64,000 nucleotides of DNA, from contig NC_050098.1 of NCBI RefSeq assembly GCF_902167145.1, positions 35,830,501 through 35,894,500 of the forward strand, written 5' to 3'. Both the position numbers and the translations under genes were made by a program. The notes under the pieces were generated by a model. It was not told where the DNA came from. It ran no database searches and saw only the letters and a list, made by a program, of their open reading frames with translations. Of the stretch, positions 9,979-21,856 are shown in pieces (the stretch's first letter is position 1; each line of letters opens with the position of its first letter). Source of the DNA: Zea mays. Lineage: Eukaryota; Streptophyta; Magnoliopsida; Poales; Poaceae.

Positions 9979-12900
9979 GTTTATGCATCCGGGGGCTCAA
10001 GTTGGATACTCGACAGCGGGTGCACAAACCACATGACAGGGGAGAAAAGGATGTTCTCCTCATATGAGAAAAACCAAGATCCCCAAAGAGCGATTACATT
10101 CGGGGATGGAAATCAAGGTTTGGTCAAAGGTTTGGGTAAAATTGCTATATCTCCTGACCACTCTATTTCCAATGTTTTTCTTGTTGATTCTTTAGATTAC
10201 AACTTGCTTTCCGTTTCCCAATTATGTCAAATGGGCTACAACTGTCTATTCACTGATATAGGTGTCACTGTCTTTAGAAGAAGTGATGATTCAATAGCAT
10301 TTAAGGGAGTGTTGGAGGGTCAGCTATTCTTGGTAAATTTTGATAGAGCTGAACTCGACACTTGCTTAATTGCTAAAACTAACATGGGTTGGCTCTGGCA
10401 CCGCCGACTAGCCCATGTTGGGATGAAGAATCTTCATAAGCTTCTAAAGGGAGAACACATTTTAGGACTAACAAATGTTCATTTTGAGAAAGACAGGATT
10501 TGTAGCGCATGCCAAGCAGGGAAGCAAGTTGGCACCCATCATCCACACAAGAACATCATGACAACCGACAGGCCGCTTGAGCTACTCCACATGGATCTAT
10601 TCGGCCCGATTGCTTACATAAGCATCGGCGGGTGTAAGTATTGTCTTGTAATAGTGGATGATTATTCTCGCTTCACTTGGGTATTCTTTTTGCAGGAAAA
10701 ATCTCAAACCCAAGAGACCTTAAAGGGATTCTTGAGACGGGCTCAAAATGAGTTCGGCTTAAGGATCAAGAAAATTAGAAGCGATAACGGGATGGAGTTC
10801 AAGAACTCTCAAATTGAAGGCTTCCTTGAGGAGGAGGGCATCAAGCATGAGTTTTCTTCTCCCTACACACCTCAACAAAATGGTGTAGTGGAGAGGAAGA
10901 ATAGAACTCTATTGGACATGGCAAGGACCATGCTTGATGAATACAAGACTTCGGATCGGTTTTGGGCCGAGGCGGTCAACACCGCCTGCTACGCCATCAA
11001 CCGGTTGTATCTACACCGAATCCTCAAGAAGACATCATACGAACTCCTAACCGGTAAAAAGCCCAATATTTCATATTTTAGAGTCTTTGGTAGCAAATGC
11101 TTTATACTTATTAAAAGAGGTAGAAAATCTAAATTTGCTCCTAAGACTGTAGAAGGCTTTTTACTAGGATATGATTCAAACACAAGGGCATATAGAGTCT
11201 TTAACAAGTCCTCGGGACTAGTTGAAGTTTCTTGTGACGTTGTGTTTGATGAGACTAACGGCTCTCAAGTAGAGCAAGTTGATCTTGATGAGATAGGTGA
11301 AGAAGAGGCTCCATGCATCGCGCTAAGGAACATGTCCATTGGGGATGTGTGTCCTAAGGAATCCGAAGAGCCTCCAAATGCACAAGATCAACCGTCCTCC
11401 TCCACGCAAGCATCTCCACCAACTCAAAATGAGGATGAAGCTCAAGTTGATAAAGAAGAAGATCAATCAAATGAGCCACCTCAGGATGACGGCATAGATC
11501 GAGGGGGAGATGCAAATGATCAAGACAAGGAGGATGAAGAGCAAAGGCCGCCACACCCAAGAGTCCACCAAGCAATCCAACGAGATCACCCCGTCGACAC
11601 CATCCTCGGCGACATTCATAAGGGGGTAACTACTCGATCTCGTGTTGCTCATTTTTGTGAACATTACTCGTTTGTTTCCTCTATTGAGCCACACAGGGTA
11701 GAGGAAGCACTTCAAGATTCGGATTGGGTGGTGGCAATGCAAGAGGAGCTCAACAACTTCACTAGGAATGAGGTATGGCATTTAGTTCCACGTCCTAATC
11801 AAAATGTTGTAGGAACCAAATGGGTCTTCCGCAACAAGCAAGATGAGCATGGTGTGGTGACAAGGAACAAAGCTCGACTTGTGGCCAAGGGATACTCTCA
11901 AGTCGAAGGTTTGGATTTCGGTGAAACCTATGCACCCGTAGCTAGGCTTGAGTCAATTCGCATATTATTGGCCTATGCTACTTACCATGGCTTTAAGCTC
12001 TATCAAATGGACGTGAAAAGTGCCTTCCTCAATGGACCAATCAAGGAAGAGGTCTATGTTGAGCAACCTCCCGGCTTTGAAGACAGTGAGTATCCTAACC
12101 ATGTCTATAAGCTCTCTAAGGCACTTTATGGGCTCAAGCAAGCCCCAAGAGCATGGTATGAATGTCTTAGAGATTTTCTTATTGCAAATGGATTCAAAGT
12201 CGGAAAGGCCGATCCTACACTCTTTACTAAAACTCTTGAAAATAACTTATTTGTATGCCAAATTTATGTTGATGATATTATATTTGGGTCTACTAACGAG
12301 TCTACTTGTGAAGAGTTTAGTAGGATTATGACACAGAAGTTCGAGATGTCTATGATGGGGGAGTTAAAGTATTTTCTAGGATTCCAAGTCAAACAACTCC
12401 AAGAGGGCACCTTCATCAGCCAAACGAAGTACACTCAAGATATTCTAACCAAGTTTGGGATGAAGGATGCCAAGCCCATCAAGACACCCATGGGAACCAA
12501 TGGGCATCTCGACCTCGACACGGGAGGTAAGTCCGTGGATCAAAAGGTATACCGGTCGATGATAGGTTCTTTACTCTATTTATGTGCATCTCGACCGGAT
12601 ATTATGCTTTCCGTATGCATGTGTGCAAGATTCCAAGCCGACCCTAAGGAAGCTCACCTTACGGCCGTGAAACGAATCTTGAGATATTTGGCTTATACTC
12701 CTAAGTTTGGGCTTTGGTATCCTAGGGGATCCACATTTGATTTGATTGGTTATTCGGATGCCGATTGGGCGGGGTGCAAAATCAATAGGAAGAGCACATC
12801 GGGGACTTGCCAGTTCTTAGGAAGATCCTTGGTGTCTTGGGCTTCAAAGAAGCAAAATTCGGTCGCTCTTTCCACCGCCGAAGCCGAGTATATTGCCGCA

Positions 12901-13221
12901 GGTCACTGTTGCGCGCAATTGCTTTGGATGAGGCAAACCCTGCGGGACTACGGTTACAAATTAACCAAAGTTCCCTTGCTATGTGACAATGAGAGTGCAA
13001 TCAAAATGGCCGACAATCCCGTTGAGCATAGCCGCACTAAGCACATAGCCATCCAGTATCATTTTCTTAGGGATCACCAACAAAAGGGAGATATCGAGAT
13101 TTCTTACATTAATACTAAAGAACAATTAGCCGATATCTTTACCAAGCCTCTTGATGAACAATCTTTTAACAAACTTAGGCATGAGCTCAATATTCTTGAT
13201 TCCCGCAATTTCTTTTGCTAG
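9979..13221 (+). CDS. pol: S1 Pol: protease, integrase, reverse transcriptase, RNase H
   Basis: The open frame begins at GTT 9979, directly after an in-frame TAG at 9976-9978, so it has no ATG at its true N-terminus; the first ATG is at 10033 inside the protease motif. Domains in order: protease [13 protein letters not shown]-pre-integrase [18 protein letters not shown] with CSACQAG; integrase core from DLFGPIAY with IRSDNGMEF and NGVVERKN; a variable acidic linker; RVT_2 reverse transcriptase with YVDDIIFGS near 12270; RNase H with YSDADWAG and STAEAEY. It makes and integrates cDNA. About 1080 codons without a break. How it is expressed from a shifted frame behind two stops is not clear; the sequence before it resembles a 3' splice site. 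Confidence 0.93.
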   Translation, partial: VYASGGSSWILDSGCTNHMTGEKRMFSSYEKNQDPQRAITFGDGNQGLVKGLGKIAISPDHSISNVFLVDSLDYNLLSVSQLCQMGYNCLFTDIGVTVFRRSDDSIAFKGVLEGQLFLVNFDRAELDTCLIAKTNMGWLWHRRLAHVGMKNLHKLLKGEHILGLTNVHFEKDRICSACQAGKQVGTHHPHKNIMTTDRPLELLHMDLFGPIAYISIGGCKYCLVIVDDYSRFTWVFFLQEKSQTQETLKGFLRRAQNEFGLRIKKIRSDNGMEFKNSQIEGFLEEEGIKHEFSSPYTPQQNGVVERKNRTLLDMARTMLDEYKTSDRFWAEAVNTACYAINRLYLHRILKKTSYELLTGKKPNISYFRVFGSKCFILIKRGRKSKFAPKTVEGFLLGYDSNTRAYRVFNKSSGLVEVSCDVVFDETNGSQVEQVDLDEIGEEEAPCIALRNMSIGDVCPKESEEPPNAQDQPSSSTQASPPTQNEDEAQVDKEEDQSNEPPQDDGIDRGGDANDQDKEDEEQRPPHPRVHQAIQRDHPVDTILGDIHKGVTTRSRVAHFCEHYSFVSSIEPHRVEEALQDSDWVVAMQEELNNFTRNEVWHLVPRPNQNVVGTKWVFRNKQDEHGVVTRNKARLVAKGYSQVEGLDFGETYAPVARLESIRILLAYATYHGFKLYQMDVKSAFLNGPIKEEVYVEQPPGFEDSEYPNHVYKLSKALYGLKQAPRAWYECLRDFLIANGFKVGKADPTLFTKTLENNLFVCQIYVDDIIFGSTNESTCEEFSRIMTQKFEMSMMGELKYFLGFQVKQLQEGTFISQTKYTQDILTKFGMKDAKPIKTPMGTNGHLDLDTGGKSVDQKVYRSMIGSLLYLCASRPDIMLSVCMCARFQADPKEAHLTAVKRILRYLAYTPKFGLWYPRGSTFDLIGYSDADWAGCKINRKSTSGTCQFLGRSLVSWASKKQNSVALSTAEAEYIAAGHCCAQLLWMRQTLRDYGYKLTKVPLLCDNESAIKMADNPVEHSRTKHIAIQYHFLRDHQQKGDIEISYINTKEQLADIFTKPLDEQSFNKLRHELNILDSRNFFC

Positions 13222-14055
13222 ATTGCACACATAGCTCACTTATATACCTTTGATCATATCTCTTTCATATGCTATGACTAATGTGTTTTCAAGTCGATTT
13301 CAAAACCAAGTCATAGGTATATTGAAAGGGAATTGGAGTCTTCGGCGAAGACAAAGGCTTCCACTCCGTAACTCATACCTCGCCGACGCTCCAAGTCTCT
13401 CTCCATTCATGGGGGAGAAAGCATGAGCACCAAGAAAAGGACCGGACTTCGTCTTTGGTATAATCTTAACTCATTTATTTATTGCCAAAGGGGTAGATAG
13501 CACCGGAGGGCTCTAATGATTCCGTTTTTGGCGATTCATGCCAAAAAGGGGGAGAAATGAGCCCAAAGCAAAAGGACCGCACCACCACCAAATTCAAAAA
13601 CTTAAGTGTTGAATATTTTCAATCGGTATCCTATTGTGTTCAAAAGGGGGAGAAAGTAGTATTTCAAAAATTGATATATCAAAACCCTCTTGAACACTAA
13701 GAGGAGAATCTCATTTAGGGAGAGTTTTTGTTTAGTCAAAGGAGAAGCATTTGAAACAGGGGGAGAAAATTTCAAATCTTGAAAATGCTTTGCAAAATCT
13801 TATTCATTTACCTTTGACTATTTGCAAAAGAACTTTGAAAAGGATTGACAAAATAGTTTGCAAAAACAAAACATGTGGTGCAAATGTGGTCCAAAATATT
13901 ATATAAGATAGAAACAATCCATGCATATCCTGTAAGTATTTATATTGGCTCAATTCCAAGCAACCTTTACACTTACATTATGCAAACTAGTTCAATTATG
14001 CACTTATATATTTGCTTTGGTTTGTGTTGGCATCAATCACCAAAAAGGGGGAGAT
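13222..14055 (+). other. S1 3' non-coding region with multiple polypurine tracts
   Basis: No gene. GGGGGAGA-type purine tracts recur at about 13411, 13548, 13645, 13759 and finally 14043-14054 next to the LTR. Several repeated tracts upstream of the 3' LTR are a known Sirevirus trait. The last one is the likely plus-strand primer. Confidence 0.75.
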
Positions 14056-15368
14056 TGAAAGGGAATTAGGCTTACACCTAGTTCCTAAATAATTTTGGTG
14101 GTTGAATTGCCCAACACAAACATTTGGACTAACTAAGTTTGCCCGAGTGTATAGATTACACAGGTGTAAAAGGTTCACACTCAGCCAATAAAAAGACCAA
14201 GTTTTGGATTCAACAAAGGAGCAAAGTGGGAACCGAAGGCCCTCTGGTCTGGGAGCACCAGACTGTCCGGTGTACACCGGACAGTGTCCGGTGCACCAGA
14301 GGACTCCAGCTCGAACTCGCCACCTTCGGGAATTTCTAGAGGCACTCGCGCTATAATTCACCGGACTGTCCGGTGTACACCGGACAGTGTCCGGTGCGCC
14401 ATGGAGGAGCGGCCTCAGGAACTCGCCAGCTTCGGGAAACTCCAACGGCTAGTCCGCTAAAATTCACCGGACTGTCCGGTGTGCACCGGACTGTCCGGTG
14501 CGCCTCCGGAGCAACGGCTACCTCCGCGCCAACGGCTCTCTGCCGCGCATTTAATGCGCGCTCTGCGCGCGCAGAAGTCAGGCACGCCCATACTGGCACA
14601 CCGGACAGCAAACAGTACCTGTCCGGTGTGCACCGGACACCCAGGCGGGCCCACAAGTCAGAAGCTCCAACGGTCAGAATCCAACGGCAGTGATGACGTG
14701 GCAGGGGCACCGGACTGTCCGGTGTGCACCGGACTGTCCGGTGCGCCATCGAACAGACAGACTCCCAACGGCCACTTTTGTTGGTTGGGGCTATAAATAC
14801 CCCAACCACCCCACCATTCATTGCATCCAAGTTTTCCACTTCCCAACTACTACAAGAGCTCTAGCATTCAATTCTAGACACACCAAAGAGATCAAATCCT
14901 CTCCAAATTCCACACAACGCCATAGTGACTAGAGAGAGTGATTTGCTTGTGTTCTTTCGAGCTCTTGCGCTTGGATTGCTTCTTTTCTTTCTCGCTTGTT
15001 CTTGAGATCATAACTCCATTGTAATCAAGGCAAGAGGCACCAATTGTGTGGTGGCCCTTGCGGGGAAGTTTTTGTTCCCGGCTTTGATTTGAGAAGAGAA
15101 GCTCACTCGATCCGAGGGATCGTTTGAAAGAGGGAAGGGTTGAAAGAGACCCGGCCTTTGTGGCCTCCTCAACGGGGAGTAGGTTTGCAAGAACCGAACC
15201 TCGGTAAAACAAATCTCCGTGTCTCACTTGCTTATTCGCTTGGGATTTGTTTTGCGCCCTCTCTCGCGGACTCGTTTCTTTATTACTAACGCTAACCCGG
15301 CTTGTAGTTGTGTTTACATTTGTAAATTTCAGTTTCGCCCTATTCACCCCCCCTCTAGGCGACTATCA
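14056..15368 (+). repeat. S1 right LTR
   Basis: 1313 bp, nearly identical to the left LTR. It has an extra 19-bp palindrome half near 14260 and three visible substitutions (near 14337, 14686 and 15122). It is followed by CTTAG, the second copy of the target duplication. Confidence 0.93.
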
Positions 15369-15373
15369 CTTAG

Positions 15374-15910
15374 AACCGATCCACTATACAGTGGGGATGG
15401 CGACAGTATTTCCCCCGGATATGAGTTCATCGACACACCATAATATGGCTAGGACTGAGAAGCCCCATCTGTTACCGATGTTTTTGACGCAGTTATTTTA
15501 GTGCTCAATTTATGTGATAAAAAATCAGGTGTGTGTGTATTTTCTAATACATGTGTCATATTATCTATATCATCCATTATAATTTTAATCCGATTATCAA
15601 AAGAAATTTTAATAGATTGAAAATAGGCTAATGGTGTGGTGTTACTTACAATGAGGAGCTGATGCAGCAAGGCTGACAATGAATCATACTTTACTTCCCT
15701 CTCCTTGACGACCTTCTAGTGGCGATCTACCTTGAAGTGCGAGAGGTACCACTTTTTCGCCACCTTGCTTATCTGAGCCTGTTGTCATTGGAATTCCTCA
15801 TCTAGACTTCTTATGTGGTCTTCTAATTTCTCATCCTCAGCGGCTGGCGAGTTAGTCAGCCTTCTGTTAATGTCTAGGACAACGTTGTTGTGATCTTTGT
15901 GATTGACCAT
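15374..15910 (-). pseudogene. G1 gag remnant, N-terminal part
   Basis: The minus-strand ATG at 15910 lies 72 bases past the primer site and opens a frame beginning MVNHKDHNN. The frame runs to the S1 insertion with three internal stops: TGA after EEFQ, TAG after KVDRH and TAG after GASQS. The frame continues across the empty site into 5921 and downward, which supports S1 having split this gene. The N-terminal sequence is not recognised on its own; assignment as gag rests on position and on the finger in the other half. Confidence 0.55.
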
Positions 15911-15981
15911 TGCGACCGATCTGATAGGTATGATTTAATAGATCTAATTTAATGGATCAGATTTGATAGATCCGATTTTCT

Positions 15982-15999
15982 TCCCCAGCGGAGTTGCCA
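15982..15999 (-). other. G1 primer binding site
   Basis: On the minus strand it reads TGGCAACTCCGCTGGGGA, seven bases inside the right LTR. This resembles the TGGCGACTCCGCTGGGGA type found in grass Gypsy elements, with one difference. Confidence 0.65.
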
Positions 16000-16006
16000 A
16001 AAAGTG

Positions 16007-16432
16007 TGTTGACGCCTTTTTGGACCAAACACTAACGATCCCTAGGTCGTCCTCGTAGTGAGCTCGGACCTTGGGGGTGATACCTAGGTTTTTCCCACGG
16101 AGGGTCAATACCTAAGATGGTTATCCTGAAGATGAGACACCACCTATTTAGAATTGTTAGCAACGAACCCTAGAGCCTTCTCGTGATGAGCAATACCTTA
16201 GGTTCGGCTCTGCGAGGTGGACGGCACGGCGGTCCGTGACGGGTCGCTGGGTCGCCGGGTTGCCTGGCGGTGCTCGCTGCGGGGCGCGGACGGTCCGCGG
16301 CTCTGGGCCGGACGATCTGTGAACTGGCGACAATGGCAACTCCTTTCTTGCGTGTTGTCCGAACGATCCGCGATGGCGCAGGGTCGTCTTCTTCTCCTCG
16401 CAGGACCTAGATCCCGCCCCATGAGGGAGAGA
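16007..16432 (-). repeat. G1 right LTR, first fragment
   Basis: Begins TGTTGACGCC and matches the left LTR from 1983 onward, until it is cut by the hAT element. The last 8 bases, GGGAGAGA, are the hAT target duplication. The LTR resumes at 30310. Confidence 0.9.
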
Positions 16433-16605
16433 TAGAGATGTCAATGGGGCCCCGAAACCCAATTACTCGTGGGGAATTCCTCTATTAGGGTTAGGGTATG
16501 GGTTAAAATTGATCCCCATGGGTATATATTTCGGAGAAATCCTTTCCACGTCGGGTATGGCGGGTACATGCCGGTTTGGGAGGGCTAAACCCAAACCCGA
16601 TTGGC

Positions 16606-17195
16606 CATGGGGCTGTTTTACCCGATTTACTACAACATCCAGGCTTCTAGGGGAATTCATCTTCGAGCAGATGCCTATCCGCCTGTGGGCTACTAACCAA
16701 TAGTCTCTACTATACTTAAAGCACCAGTTTCAACGGTCGTCCCACGTCATCTTTTTTAAAATGTCCCTACATTTCTTCCAAATCAACTCAGCGTAAAATA
16801 TTAAAAAGCGGTGTAGCAGGTGGGGTTTGAACCCACACCCTAATGGAAGAAGGGTGGAAGACACTGGGCGAAGCTGTCTAACCAGTAGAATTCATCTTCG
16901 AGCAGATGCCCATGGGGCTGTTTTACCCGATTTACTACAACATCCAGGCTTCTAGGGGAATTCATCTTCGAGCAGATGCCTATCCGCTTGTGGGTTGCTA
17001 ACCAATAGTCTCTACTATACTTAAAGCACCAGTTTCAACGGTCGTCCTGTGTCATCTTTTTAAAAAAGTCCCTACATTTCTTCCAAATCAACTCAGCGTA
17101 AAATATTAAAAAGCGGTGTAGCAGGTGGGGTTTGAACCCACACCCTAATGGAAGAAGGGTGGAAGACACTGGGCGAAGCTGTCTAACCAGTAGAA
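16606..17195. repeat. tandem direct duplication, period about 305 bp
   Basis: The stretch from ATGGGGCTGTTTTACCCG at 16606 repeats from about 16911, including hAT sequence, the Helitron-like 5' end and a tRNA-like segment. The copies differ at a few positions (for example CTACTAACC against TTGCTAACC). The CGAGCAGATGCC motif occurs around the junction. Confidence 0.8.
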
Positions 17196-18366
17196 CATCA
17201 TACTCATGTGTTTATAATATTGAATATAAAGTATACATATGTATATATGATTTTTTTAAAAAAATTAATCGTGCTGGGCCGGGCTAGCACTATGGCCCGA
17301 GGCTACGGCCCAAACACCGCACGACGCTCGTGCCGGGTTGGCCCACACACTATTAAATGGGTCGTGCCTCGGGCTGGCTCGCCAGACACGACCCATTTGA
17401 CCATCTATACCTCCGCACGATAATAATGGTCCTCGCCTCAGTTGCCACCACCTCGGTCGCCATTCTACTTCTTTTCTCTCTCCCCTCATGTCTCCACCTC
17501 CGCGCCACCCCATTTTTGGCAGAGGGCGTAGGAGCATGCGCCTCCTCCTTGTATTCGTCTGACACCAGCCCCGACACTGACTCGCGCAGTGGCTATTGCA
17601 CGTCCACGAGGACGTTTCACATCATGTGCGCACCATCATTTTCGTCGTCGTCAGACATCCCATTCATCTTCCCTACCTTTACCCTTTTCTTCCACCCCAA
17701 CCTACTGCCCTGCCCACAGTCGTAGCCACAAGCCGACCGACGCTCGTCGACGCGGGTACGGGGTGAGTTGCTCATGCTCCTGGCCTTTCTTCGTACGTGC
17801 CGTCGAGGACATGATGGCGCCTACCACGCTTAGGTTATCTTAGCGATGAGGAGTCCATGTCTAAGATATTGGACAACTAAGTCCCATAGCGTGGAAGCAG
17901 TCAGCATATGCTACGGAGTTGGTGGTGGTGTTGTGTTGCTTCGGCGGGTCCAGGGCTAGGAAGACACTCGCATTCTCTCGTCCTTCTTGGACTGACACCT
18001 AGTGCGGGTGCCTCTTGGTTTGGAGCTGCTCCGGCTGGGCTTCTTTCTCCGCTTGCGTGCTCTCTCCCTATATATCTAGCGGTATACTACCTATGTCACC
18101 TCTAGATGCCCAGGTCTTCGTCGTGTCCTTCTCCGGCAACGGACATGTATGCCCACCTCTTCCCTTCCCCTCCTGCTTTATGAAACCTTGGAAGTGGGGG
18201 AGGCCAGGGATGGGATCTCTGATTTGCTGCCTATGGTACCCGTGCGTTCATAAATAATATTATGCGAAGAGTGGAGACAACCAATAAGATTTTTTTCAGA
18301 TCTTTTTGGTGGATAATTTATGTGGGTATTTTTGTGAGCCATCGCAACGCACGAGTAACCAACTAG
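16704..18366 (+). mobile_element. Helitron-like insertion in the hAT element
   Basis: The 5' end TCTCTACTATACTTAAAG fits grass Helitrons and occurs twice, at 16704 and 17009. The 3' end CGCAACGCACGAGTAACC followed by AACTAG, then T, matches the usual Helitron CTAG terminus. No Rep/helicase gene is present, so it is non-autonomous. The base before the 5' end is G rather than the expected A. The body holds a GC-rich GGGCCGGGC-type repeat fragment (about 17270-17400) and gene-like but unrecognised sequence (17400-18250) that may be captured. Confidence 0.6.
17400..18260. other. possible captured gene fragments inside the Helitron-like element
   Basis: Pyrimidine-rich, moderately GC-rich DNA with several short open frames on the plus strand and no recognisable domain. 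Helitrons in grasses often carry host gene pieces, so capture is possible, but nothing in the translations identifies a source gene. Confidence 0.25.
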
Positions 18367-18758
18367 TGTTTAGTTATGGGCCAGAGTGCTTACGGTGAAG
18401 CCCAAAGCGCAAAGCGAAGAAACAAAAAAGAAAAAAACCCTAGTACTCTCAAGTCTCAATCGCTTATGGCTTGCCTACTTCTGCTTGGTTGCTTGCCGTC
18501 AGTCCGTCTCCATCACCCTCAGGTAGAGAGCCCGTCAGTCGCCGCCCGCTGGACGCCCGGACAGCCGGACCGCCTCAAGCCCTAAACGCTAGCCACCACC
18601 ATCAGGACACCAGGTCAGTCGTCTACAGCCTACCCGCCTCTGCTCGGAGTTGGATGGAGTTCACACGCTGCGTCGCTGGCTCGCCACCCTGCTCTCCAGT
18701 GACGGTGATTTGGGGGTAACCTGGTACTGGTAGTTGTTCCCTTAGTCCTCCGTCGGAG

Positions 18759-20589
18759 ATGGCATCTTCATCGATGCCGACGCCGATGAACACCGATGAC
18801 GAGCAAGAAAGGTGAGATCCAGTTCGTTTAACATGTTCAATATTTTTCTCTCTGTGTTAAACTGTTAACGCCACTGTATTTGTGTGTCTATTTGTGATGG
18901 TTTGCGAGAGACGATACTCTAAACGTTTGCGCTGTGCTGTTTATTCACTAACCGACATCCAATACTTTTTATTCACTAACCTACGAAGGAACATTGACAA
19001 AGATCTGCTAGTGCCGCCTCCCTCGATGTTTCCACCTTCGACAACTAACAACCCTGTTTCCCGCCGTAGCCCTCCAATTCCAGCCGGTATTGGTGCCACA
19101 ACCAAGAGCAAGAAGAAAAGCCAGGTTGCGACTACAAGAGCCAAAGCGGCACAGGGTGAAGCACCATCCACCAAAGGCGTCAATCATTTAAAATCCCTAG
19201 GGTTTGATTTCTGAAGCTTGATAACTTTTAATTTATTTAGTGATTTTTGTATGTATACCTCGGGTTAATCTGTATGTTTGTGTGTGATTAAGATGTAATT
19301 TTTTATTTAGAGAAAGGGATGTAATTTTATTTATTTATACATATATGTTTTGTGTTGTTATGTAATTTTCTGGCATCAATTTGTATTCATTTTTTGTGTT
19401 GTTATGAATTTTTCTAACTGACAACTCTTAATGCTTAGTATTTTTACTGTGGGTTTGAATTGACAATTGACATATTACTTTGTTGTTTGTTGAGACATGA
19501 TAGTTCTATTGTGGGGGCTAAGAGTGGGAATGAAACTGAGAGCAGCATGCAACCCCAATCTGTGAATGATTCAAAGCCAATACAAATTGATGATGATGTT
19601 GATGAAATTGAAGAAGTGATTGCAGAACCAAAGAGGAAGCTTACATCTGTTGTTTGGAATGAATTCAAGAGAGTGAAGTTAAGTTCTGGTGAAATCAAGG
19701 CACAATGTTCTTATTGTCATAAGAAGCTTAATGGGAAAAGTACTCATGGAACAAAGCATCTTCATGATCATTTGAAGATATGCGTTTTGCGCAAGATAAA
19801 GCTCACTGGCCAGAACAAGACTATGTCACAATCATCTTTGAGGTTTAGTTCACAAGAAGGGGGAAAGTATCCATGGAGAGCTACACTTTTGATCTTGAAG
19901 TTGCTAGAAAGGAGCTTGCTGCTATGATCGCATTGCATGAATATCCCTTGTGCATCGTTGATCATATTGGCTTTCATCGATTTGTGAGTGCATGTCAGCC
20001 ATTATTCAAGATGGTTAGCAGGAATACTATTAGTTAAGGAATACATTATTCTCTGTATCTTGTGTGATTTGAAGTATTGTGCAATTTCTAATTTTGTGAT
20101 GTGGCAGAAAGGACATTATGGATGCATATACAGAAGAAAAGAGTGTTGCAGTACATGGGTGCATGTAAGTCACGAGTTGCTATCACTACAGACATGTGGA
20201 CTTCTGACAACCAAAAAAGAGGCTACATGGCTGTCACAGCCCATTTCATCGATGTTTCTTGGAACTTGAGAAACATTATAATGAGGTAAGAACATAGATG
20301 TTAATACATGTCTATTTTTCTACAACTTGTACATTGTTTTTCCTTGTATGTAGGTTCATATATGTGCCTGCACCACATACAACTGAGGTTATCTGTGAGG
20401 TTCTATATGATGCTTTAGTTGAATGGAATATTGATGAGAAGATCTCCACCTTGACACTAGACAATTGCACAACTAATAATGCAGTAATCTCTGACCTTAT
20501 CAAGAAGATTGGTCCATCTAAACTTATGTTAGAGGGGTCTTTGTTTCATATGTGTTGTGCTGCACACATTCTGAATTTGATAATGAAGG
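18759..20589 (+). pseudogene. hAT transposase (BED finger, RICESLEEPER-like), 5' part, broken
   Basis: A short first exon (18759-18811) begins MASSSMPTPMNTDDEQ and ends at a GTGAG donor. Later exons carry a basic segment (about 18990-19210) and an acidic stretch. Then a BED zinc finger (about 19650-19790) reads VVWNEFKRVKL...CSYCHKKL...HLHDHLKIC. Next come DYPL-type residues, TTDMWTSDNQKRGYMAVTAH (about 20180-20240) with the catalytic-region DMWTS motif, and LTLDNCTTNNAVI (about 20450). A frameshift lies in the G-run near 19860 and another near 20140. The reading is cut at 20592 by S2 and resumes at 29363. The protein would cut and paste the element in the nucleus; this copy is not functional. 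Confidence 0.75.
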
Positions 20590-20592
20590 ATG

Positions 20593-21808
20593 CGAAAGGG
20601 AAATAGGGCCAAACCTTTTCCTAAATGATTTTGGTGGTTGAATTGCCCAACACAAATAATTGGACTAACTAGTTTGCTCTAGATTATATGTTCTACAGGT
20701 GCCAAAGGTTCAACACAAACCAATAAAAAGGTCCAAGTTAGGGTTCAAAAGAAAGGAGCAAAAGAAACCGAAGGCTACCCTGGACTGGCGCACCAGACTG
20801 TCCGGTGTGCCACCGGACAGTGTCCGGTGCACCAGGGTGGATCAACTCAAACTTGCCACCTTCAGGTTTCTGGAAAAGCAACTCTGCTATAATTCACCGG
20901 AATGTCCGGTGTAGCACCGGACTGTCCGGTGTGCCAGCGGAGCAACGGCTACAGCGCAACGGTCGACTCCAACGGAAACCTGAAAAGCGCTACAGTGCGC
21001 GGACAGTTCGCGCAGAGTCAGAGCAGGCGCCAGAAGGCGCACCGGACTATGAACAGTGACTGTCCGGTGCACCACCGGACTGTCCGGTGGCCCAGGCTGT
21101 CAGAGCTCCAACGGTCGAACCCTGACGGTTGGGTGACGTGGCTGGCGCACCGGACAGTGTCCGGTGGTGCACCGGACTGTCCGGTGCGCCCATCGACAGC
21201 AGCCCAACCCCAACGGTTGGTTTGGTGGTTGGGGCTATAAATACCCCCAACCACCACCACTACAAAGGATCCAAGTTTTCAGCCATTGCATTCAATACAA
21301 GAGCTCTAGATTTCACTCCAAGACACAAACAAGAGATCAAATCCTCTCCCAAGTCTGGAATCACTCCAAACACTTAGTGGCTAGTGAGAAAGAGATTTTT
21401 GTGTTCATTTGAGTTCTTGTCGCTTGGATCGCTTTTCTTCTTCATCCATTCTTGTTCTCAAGCAACTTGTAATCAAGCAAGAGACACCAAGTTGTGGTGG
21501 TCCTTGTAAGGGGTCTAAGTGACCCGTTGATTAAGAAGAAAAGCTCACTCGGTCTAGGTGACCGTTTGAGAGAGAGAAAGGGTTGAAAGAGACCCGGTCT
21601 TTGTGACCACCTCAACGGGGAGTAGGTTTGCAAGAACCGAACCTCGGTAAAACAAATCACTGTGTCATCCGCTCTATTTCTTTGGTTGATTTGTTTTCAC
21701 CCTCTCTTTTGGATTCAGTTTTATTTCTAACGCTAACCCGACTTGTAGTTGTGCTTAAAGTTTATAAATTTCAGATTTGCCTATTCACCCCCCTCTAGGT
21801 GACTTTCA
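20593..21808 (+). repeat. S2 left LTR
   Basis: 1216 bp, ending GGTGACTTTCA before an ATTGGTATCAGAGCCCGG primer site. Palindromes of the CACCGGACTGTCCGGTG type occur near 20790-20833, 20896-20932, 21041-21092 and 21147-21187. The TATA box at about 21235 sits between GGTTGGGG and CCCCCAACC. Confidence 0.9.
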
Positions 21809-21856
21809 ATTGGTATCAGAGCCCGGTACTTCATTAGAGTTTAACCACTCGAAGTG

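Larger units (their letters stand above)
5927..15368 (+). mobile_element. S1: complete young Sirevirus-type Copia retrotransposon (Ji/Opie-like)
   Basis: 9.4 kb with LTRs of 1294 and 1313 bp that start TGAAAGGGAA and end GACTATCA, an exact 5-bp duplication (CTTAG), an initiator-Met primer site, a purine tract, and open gag and pol. The order protease, integrase, reverse transcriptase, RNase H is Copia type. Palindromic repeats in the LTR and several purine tracts upstream of the 3' LTR are Sirevirus traits. Read by eye, the LTRs differ by about three substitutions plus one 19-bp length difference, which implies a very recent insertion. It sits in the G1 gag. Confidence 0.93.

Noticed and set aside
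16815..16890. tRNA-like segment on the minus strand (GGTTCAAACCCC, repeated near 17120)
   Set aside because: The T-arm-like part is good, but the rest does not fold as a full tRNA and the acceptor ends do not pair. It is more likely a tRNA-derived remnant within the Helitron-like DNA.
17270..17400. GGGCCGGGC/ACGACCCATTT repeat as a complete transposon
   Set aside because: Only a fragment with no matching inverted end or target duplication could be found.
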